From CALFCX01 sp041650595 (lineage in GTDB: Bacteria > Margulisbacteria > WOR-1 > JAKLHX01), in assembly GCA_041650595.1 (NCBI GenBank), contig JBAZKW010000012.1, forward strand, positions 1 through 63,145: a DNA stretch of 63,145 nt, written 5' to 3'. The stretch's first letter is position 1. Each line of letters opens with the position of its first letter. This document shows positions 58,899 to 63,145 of the stretch, one piece after another. The notes beneath the pieces are model-generated. The model saw only the letters and a list, made by a program, of their open reading frames with translations. It did no database searches and was not told the origin of the DNA. The position numbers were made by a program, and so were the translations under genes.

Positions 58899-59528
58899 AT
58901 GAGCAGCAACGTAAGGATGAAGGGCAGAACGACCGAGGAGGCCATAAACAGTGCTTTAGAAGTCCTCAAGGCGACAAAGGAGGAGGTAGACATAAGAGTG
59001 ATCTCCGAAGGTGAACAGGGGGTTTTGGGCATGTTTGGAGGCAAAGATGCGGAAGTCGAGGTAAAGTTGAAAACGGATATCGCCGAAGAGGCAAAAAATG
59101 TATTGCAGGACATCTTGGATAGGGCCGGGCACATTACGCAGGCTTATTTACAAGACGATTCGGCAGAAACCACCTCGCTCGAAATTAAAGCGGATGACCC
59201 TGCCAGGGTGATTGGTAAAGACGGCGCCACTTTGGCGGCCTTGCAGTATCTTGTTAGTGTCATTGCAAACAAGGGGAGAGAACAAAGAAAAAGAGTTGAA
59301 GTTGATTGCGGAGGGTATAGAAAAAAACAGGAAAAAAGGATAGAAAAGATCGCACGTGAAACAGCCGAAGAAGTAGAAATATCCGGCAAAGAAATCGAAC
59401 TGCCCCCAATGACCCCAAGGGAAAGACGGATCATCCATATGACCATAAAAAGCATGCCCAAAATGTCTTCTTACAGCGTTGGAGACAGGGACAATAGAAG
59501 AGTAATTATAGCCCCGACAAAATCTTAA
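58899..59528 (+). CDS. jag: Jag/KhpB-like RNA-binding protein
   Basis: 209 aa. A Jag-N domain (RTTEEAINSALEVLKATKEEVDIRVISEGEQGVLGMFGG) is followed by a KH domain (EIKADDPARVIGKDGATLAALQYLV) and a C-terminal R3H domain with LPPMTPRERRIIHMTI. An RNA-binding partner of YidC-type insertase operons, also linked to cell-wall control as KhpB. GGAGGAG precedes the ATG. Confidence 0.94.
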   Translation: MSSNVRMKGRTTEEAINSALEVLKATKEEVDIRVISEGEQGVLGMFGGKDAEVEVKLKTDIAEEAKNVLQDILDRAGHITQAYLQDDSAETTSLEIKADDPARVIGKDGATLAALQYLVSVIANKGREQRKRVEVDCGGYRKKQEKRIEKIARETAEEVEISGKEIELPPMTPRERRIIHMTIKSMPKMSSYSVGDRDNRRVIIAPTKS

Positions 59529-59530
59529 AA

Positions 59531-60904
59531 ATGCTTTGCCGCAACGAAGATACAATAGCCTCTGTTTCATCAGGCCAGGGACAAGCTGCCATTGCAGTAA
59601 TAAGAATTTCCGGTAAGAAGTCCGGCCAAATACTCAGCAAGATATTTACTATAAATAAGCCAAAAAAGCAACCAAGAACGATTTTTGTAGGGTGGGTGAT
59701 GGATCCCGCAACAGGGCAAAAAATAGATCAGGCGATGGCTGTTCTTTTCAAGGCCCCGCATACTTTTACAGGTGAAGATCTTGTAGAAATATATTGTCAT
59801 GGCGGCATCCTGATAATCAGAAAAACAATTGAAATAATTTTGAAGAACGGGGCTCGTCTTGCTGACAGGGGAGAGTTTTCGAAAAGAGCTTTTTTGAATG
59901 GCAAAATAGATCTTGTTCAGGCCGAGGCTGTAATAGAGGCGGTGAAAGCAAACACCTCTTTTGGACTTCTATCCGCGATGAACCGAATCGAAGGAAAACT
60001 TTCAAAAGAAATTCTCGGAATAAAAACAATACTTGAACAGGCATTGATGGAAATTGAGGTCAGCACAGATTTCCCGGAAGACATTGATGAGCCAGACAAA
60101 AACAGGCTTATTAGAAATCTGCAAAAAGCGGAAACGCTTTGCATGGATCTTGTAAGAAATTCAAATGCCGGAAAACTATTAGCCGACGGCATACGAGTAC
60201 TTATTCTAGGCAAGCCAAACACAGGGAAATCTAGCTTGCTTAATGCAATCCTCAAAGAAGAGCGGTCCATTGTAACTGAAATTCCCGGCACAACCACCGA
60301 CACAATTGAATCGATGTTGAACATAGACGGGTTGCCATTTTTGCTGATAGATACCGCCGGCATAAGGGAACCAAAAAACAGCATTGAAAGGGAAGGGGTA
60401 GGGAGAGCCATAAACAGAATAGGCTCAACTGACATTGTTTTGGCGGTTTTTGATTCTTCCGAAAACTTCAGCGAAGAAGATAATAGAGTGATCAAGGAAG
60501 TAGAAAAAGTCACAAACAAAATTGCAGTTTTGAATAAGTCAGACAAATGCCAAATTCTCAGGAGAAAAGATATCCCCGCCACTTTTAAGCAAACAATCAA
60601 TGTGTCGGCTTTAAATGGTAAAGGGATTAAGAACCTGGAGAAGGCCATTTTGGATATAGCCCGAGGGGAGTCCGATCCAAATGCAGAACCATACTTCCTT
60701 GGGAATGAACGACAAATCAGCTTAGTTGAAAATGCAGCCGCAAGCGTACATTCAGCGGTTATGGCTATTAAGAAGAAGATTCCAATTGATTTGGTGGCTA
60801 TTGATATACGAGAGGCTTTATCCAGCATAACCGAGCTAAGCGGGGAATCAATTTCTGAAAGCATAATCAATAGCATATTCGAGGAATTCTGTATCGGCAA
60901 GTAG
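59531..60904 (+). CDS. mnmE: tRNA modification GTPase MnmE
   Basis: 457 aa. The N-terminal folate-binding domain has DTIASVSSGQGQAAIAVIRISG and EIYCHGG. The G domain is inserted in a helical domain: GKPNTGKSSLLNAI (P-loop), TTTDTIES, DTAGIRE (switch II), NKSDK. The C terminus is CIGK, matching the conserved C(I/L/V)GK. With MnmG it makes the 5-substituent on wobble uridines, complementing mnmA's thiolation. It begins 2 bp after jag. Confidence 0.97.
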   Translation: MLCRNEDTIASVSSGQGQAAIAVIRISGKKSGQILSKIFTINKPKKQPRTIFVGWVMDPATGQKIDQAMAVLFKAPHTFTGEDLVEIYCHGGILIIRKTIEIILKNGARLADRGEFSKRAFLNGKIDLVQAEAVIEAVKANTSFGLLSAMNRIEGKLSKEILGIKTILEQALMEIEVSTDFPEDIDEPDKNRLIRNLQKAETLCMDLVRNSNAGKLLADGIRVLILGKPNTGKSSLLNAILKEERSIVTEIPGTTTDTIESMLNIDGLPFLLIDTAGIREPKNSIEREGVGRAINRIGSTDIVLAVFDSSENFSEEDNRVIKEVEKVTNKIAVLNKSDKCQILRRKDIPATFKQTINVSALNGKGIKNLEKAILDIARGESDPNAEPYFLGNERQISLVENAAASVHSAVMAIKKKIPIDLVAIDIREALSSITELSGESISESIINSIFEEFCIGK

Positions 60905-60907
60905 GAA

Positions 60908-60923
60908 TGTTTCACGTGAAACA
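60908..60923. promoter_or_regulatory. parS site 1
   Basis: TGTTTCACGTGAAACA, an exact match to the conserved bacterial parS 16-mer bound by ParB. It is located 4 bp after the mnmE stop codon, about 3.6 kb from the DnaA-box cluster. Confidence 0.95.
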
Positions 60924-60975
60924 TTCCTATCATGGATTGGTTAATGGTTGAAAGTCGCTATATTTCGCGGTACAA

Positions 60976-60991
60976 TGTTTCACGTGAAACA
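60976..60991. promoter_or_regulatory. parS site 2
   Basis: A second exact TGTTTCACGTGAAACA, 68 bp from the first and 37 bp before folD. No parA or parB gene is present in the window. Confidence 0.95.
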
Positions 60992-61028
60992 TTAAGCATA
61001 GCGAAAATATTAGAAGGGAGAATAATGT

Positions 61029-61862
61029 ATGACGAATATTATAGACGGCAAGGCAATGGCAAGAGCAATAAGAGCCTCATTAATGGATGAAATTAGGGAA
61101 AAACACATAAAGGCCACCTTGGCAGTTGTTCTAGTGGGGGAGGACCCTGGTTCAAAAATTTATGTTAACTCCAAGGAAAAAGCCGCAAAAGAGATAGGGA
61201 TAGGCTCCATCATTCATAGACTTCCAAATGATACTTCACAAGATGAGCTGTCAAAGCTCATTGAAAAACTCAATGCTGATAGCGGGATAGACGGCATTTT
61301 GGTTCAGCTGCCACTGCCAAAGCATCTGGATGAATCGCAGATTTTGGAGATAATATCGCCAAAAAAAGACGTAGATGGCATTCACCAAGTCAATATGGGC
61401 AGGCTAATTCTTGGGATGGAGCCATATCATTATCCCTGTACGGCTGCCGGGATAATGGAACTAATCCGTTCCACAAAAACAGTACTAAAGGGGAAAAATG
61501 CGGTTGTAATTGGCCGTAGCAATATTGTGGGAAAGCCAATTGCTCAATTATTGCTGAGAGAGCATGTTACCGTGACTATGTGCCATTCCAGGACACAAAA
61601 CATCGAATTTTTCTCTAAAAATGCGGATATTTTGGTAGTTGCCATTGGCAAAGACAGATTTGTAGGAGATGAAATGGTCAAGAAGGGCGCTGTTGTCATA
61701 GATGTTGGCATGAATAGAACCGACAAGGGACTTTTTGGCGATGTTGATTTTGAAAAGGTGAAAAACAAAGCAAGTTTTATTACGCCAGTCCCTGGCGGGG
61801 TAGGTCCGATGACTATTGCAATGCTTATGCAAAATTGCGTACGAGCAGCGACGATGAAATAA
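61029..61862 (+). CDS. folD: Bifunctional methylenetetrahydrofolate dehydrogenase/cyclohydrolase
   Basis: 277 aa, ATG at 61029 with AAGGGAG upstream. FolD motifs: VGEDPGSKIYVNSKEKAAKEIGI (catalytic Lys), GILVQLPLPKHLDE, PKKDVDGIH, the nucleotide-binding VVIGRSNIVGKPIAQLL and PVPGGVGPMTIAMLMQN. It interconverts methylene-, methenyl- and formyl-tetrahydrofolate for purine synthesis and one-carbon metabolism. Slightly shorter than the common 282-300 aa. It is the last chromosomal gene before the insertion sequence. Confidence 0.96.
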   Translation: MTNIIDGKAMARAIRASLMDEIREKHIKATLAVVLVGEDPGSKIYVNSKEKAAKEIGIGSIIHRLPNDTSQDELSKLIEKLNADSGIDGILVQLPLPKHLDESQILEIISPKKDVDGIHQVNMGRLILGMEPYHYPCTAAGIMELIRSTKTVLKGKNAVVIGRSNIVGKPIAQLLLREHVTVTMCHSRTQNIEFFSKNADILVVAIGKDRFVGDEMVKKGAVVIDVGMNRTDKGLFGDVDFEKVKNKASFITPVPGGVGPMTIAMLMQNCVRAATMK

Positions 61863-61899
61863 CGGTCTGTTGTTAGCGGCTGCATTCGCAGCGATACTT

Positions 61900-63054
61900 T
61901 TATGATGATGTGGACGGCACATCCCGGCAGGCTTCTCGAGTTTTCATTTTTCTATTTTTCTCATTTTTGGCCAGTTCAGGCACATCATATACAGGTACGG
62001 GGTCAGAAAAGTATTTCGAATAGTAAACACCAAGATCGTCAAGGAGAATAGGGATAAAAGAGGCAATATCAACCTTGATGTCCGGATGCTCTTCTTTAAC
62101 TATCTCGAAAGAAGTTTTGTTAAATTTCATCTTGTTTCTCCTGATCAGATTAAATTGAAGCAAATAAGAATGTGCTTTAACCGATAAGGACGGCAGGCTG
62201 TTAAAGTCTTCAAGGTTGTAGAAGTCTTTCTCTATCCTTTCGTGGGTAGTTTCAACATCAGAGTTGTATGTGGGAGAGCTTGGAGGGATCCTGTGATGTT
62301 CCATACCAAATACTTTCTTTGTCATATGAGTGAACAGGCTTGAACTTCTCTGCCTCCAATTCCCGATGAATTCAGAACCGTTATCTGTCTGGATGGTCAC
62401 TTTATTGAGGTCTATGCCATACTTTTTTAGATGTTCGGCTAATAGGGTTAAGAAATTGGCCGCGTTAACACAATCATTTCTCCTGGCATAAGCTATGTAC
62501 AACATCCCTGACTTCACATCTCTTGCCGTTAATTGGTATCTGGGCAGGTCATATAGGCGTTTTAAACGGTAATAGCGCGGTATATCGATCAAATCCTTTA
62601 CATCCACCTGTATCTTCTCAAATGCACGCAGTTGCATCTTGATATGGGACAATTCTTTCTTGGTATCATGTTTTCTTTTACGTCTTTTGTCTATCTTGCC
62701 ATTCTGTTTAAGGATCCGGTATATAGCTCCGGTTGAAACAGGCAGATCAAAGTCTTCTTTAAGCCTAACTGGTCCCCAGGAAGGCAAAATATCTCTATGT
62801 TCAAGTATCATTTTCTCAATATGTGAAGGGGTCTTATGAGGAATATGCTTAGGAGCTCTTGACCTGCTGATAATGCCTTTGGTACCGGATTGTTCGTACA
62901 ACCTCTTCCATTTCCTTACGGTATCCCTTGTAGTACCGAAATCCCTGGCTGTTCTGGATATGCCGAACTCGAAGGAGTGCATAACCATTTGCAGGCGGGT
63001 ATTAAAGGGATTTGCACAATCCTTGATAATGGAATAATATTTATTCGGGCACAT
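61900..63054 (-). CDS. Integrase-core (DDE) transposase, IS481-like
   Basis: 384 aa. An N-terminal helix-turn-helix (FEFGISRTARDFGTTRDTVRKWKRLYEQSG) and a second one (LPVSTGAIYRILKQNG) precede an rve-type DDE core: first Asp in IQVDVKDLID, second in IQTDNGSEF, Glu in VETTHERIEKDFY. The layout (two HTH units, DDE, about 380 aa, no frameshift) resembles IS481 and related elements. The reading frame is intact, so it may be active. AAAGGAGG lies just upstream of the ATG. Its first codons recur at the left edge of the window. Confidence 0.88.
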   Translation of the reverse strand: MCPNKYYSIIKDCANPFNTRLQMVMHSFEFGISRTARDFGTTRDTVRKWKRLYEQSGTKGIISRSRAPKHIPHKTPSHIEKMILEHRDILPSWGPVRLKEDFDLPVSTGAIYRILKQNGKIDKRRKRKHDTKKELSHIKMQLRAFEKIQVDVKDLIDIPRYYRLKRLYDLPRYQLTARDVKSGMLYIAYARRNDCVNAANFLTLLAEHLKKYGIDLNKVTIQTDNGSEFIGNWRQRSSSLFTHMTKKVFGMEHHRIPPSSPTYNSDVETTHERIEKDFYNLEDFNSLPSLSVKAHSYLLQFNLIRRNKMKFNKTSFEIVKEEHPDIKVDIASFIPILLDDLGVYYSKYFSDPVPVYDVPELAKNEKNRKMKTREACRDVPSTSS

Positions 63055-63145
63055 CGGTTAAAACCTCCTTTAGTTGGGTATATTTCTTACTCGGAATACA
63101 TTTTAACTGAACCAGGGGGTGTATACCATGTGCCTGATCTTTCCT
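61900..63145 (-). mobile_element. IS481-like insertion sequence (right end runs to or past the window edge)
   Basis: Contains the transposase gene and at least about 90 bp of upstream DNA that recurs at bases 1-100. Clear terminal inverted repeats could not be identified; a 7-bp GGCACAT match occurs near both ends but is weak. The left boundary lies in or near the 38-bp gap after folD (61863-61900). Confidence 0.75.

Noticed and set aside
1..63145. Complete circular plasmid or phage
   Set aside because: The end overlap lies within an insertion sequence, and the window carries dnaA, gyrAB, rpmH and oriC of a chromosome but only a small part of a core genome. No phage structural or plasmid replication genes are seen.
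1..63145. tRNA or rRNA genes
   Set aside because: I searched by eye for T-arm GTTCGANNC-like signals and rRNA motifs and saw none with a supporting cloverleaf. A tRNAscan run would be needed to exclude unusual ones.

Overview
This is a 63-kb piece of a bacterial chromosome spanning the replication origin. dnaA, dnaN, dciA, gyrB and gyrA run leftward and rpmH, rnpA, yidD, yidC, jag and mnmE run rightward from a DnaA-box cluster at about 57.2-57.3 kb, with two perfect parS sites at 60.9 kb. Lipoproteins and a probable outer-membrane beta-barrel protein indicate a diderm cell. Two class II (B12-dependent) ribonucleotide reductases, a ferredoxin, a radical-SAM enzyme and several Fe-S genes suggest an anaerobic or microaerophilic fermenter. 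The combination resembles uncultured lineages such as WOR-1/Saganbacteria (Margulisbacteria), but this assignment is inference only; no rRNA gene is present.

Layout. 0-1.9 kb: end of an insertion-sequence copy, then a divergent UDP-sugar pyrophosphorylase-like gene. 1.9-14.8 kb: a leftward carbohydrate block with a sugar-binding lipoprotein, glmS, two GH94 phosphorylases, a secreted repeat lipoprotein, a beta-barrel protein and a GH42 beta-galactosidase. 14.9-15.3 kb: an unassigned structured RNA with its own promoter and terminator. 15.3-30 kb: thioredoxin-like protein/CcdA, phosphofructokinase, NAD synthetase, an acyl-ligase/ACP/acyltransferase operon, an MFS exporter, acetyltransferases, two paralogous repeat proteins, a histidine phosphatase and enolase. 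30-36 kb: ferredoxin, glutaredoxin, two nrdJ genes around nrdR, and a corrinoid adenosyltransferase. 36.9-40.4 kb: a sulfur/cysteine operon (Rrf2 regulator, cysK, thiS, thiF, a membrane Fe-S protein, an amidotransferase). 40.4-48.1 kb: flavodoxin, nth, gpmI and an Fe-S/thiolation operon (rrf2, nifS, nifU, mnmA, nadA). 48.5-61.9 kb: the origin region and folD. 61.9-63.1 kb: an integrase-core insertion sequence.

The most interesting signal is a dispersed regulon. Six genes at 204, 27237, 27893, 36736, 43937 and 48488 are each preceded by the same two-part motif: a GAAATTTC- or CAAGTTTT-like element, exactly 11 bp, then an ACGATA-like element. This closely matches the flagellar-type sigma-28 promoter, yet no flagellar gene is present. 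Five of the six products are unrecognised and the sixth is a divergent UDPGP-family protein. They may belong to one undescribed surface, secretion or developmental programme.

Other themes are: many genes with a TATAAT-like box 6-9 nt before the start codon and no Shine-Dalgarno, suggesting leaderless mRNAs; a 30-bp palindromic repeat family that has entered two protein-coding genes in frame; and GTCATTGCGAG-type repeats between genes. The first and last 100 bases of the window are identical, which reflects insertion-sequence copies or assembly overlap rather than a real 63-kb circle.
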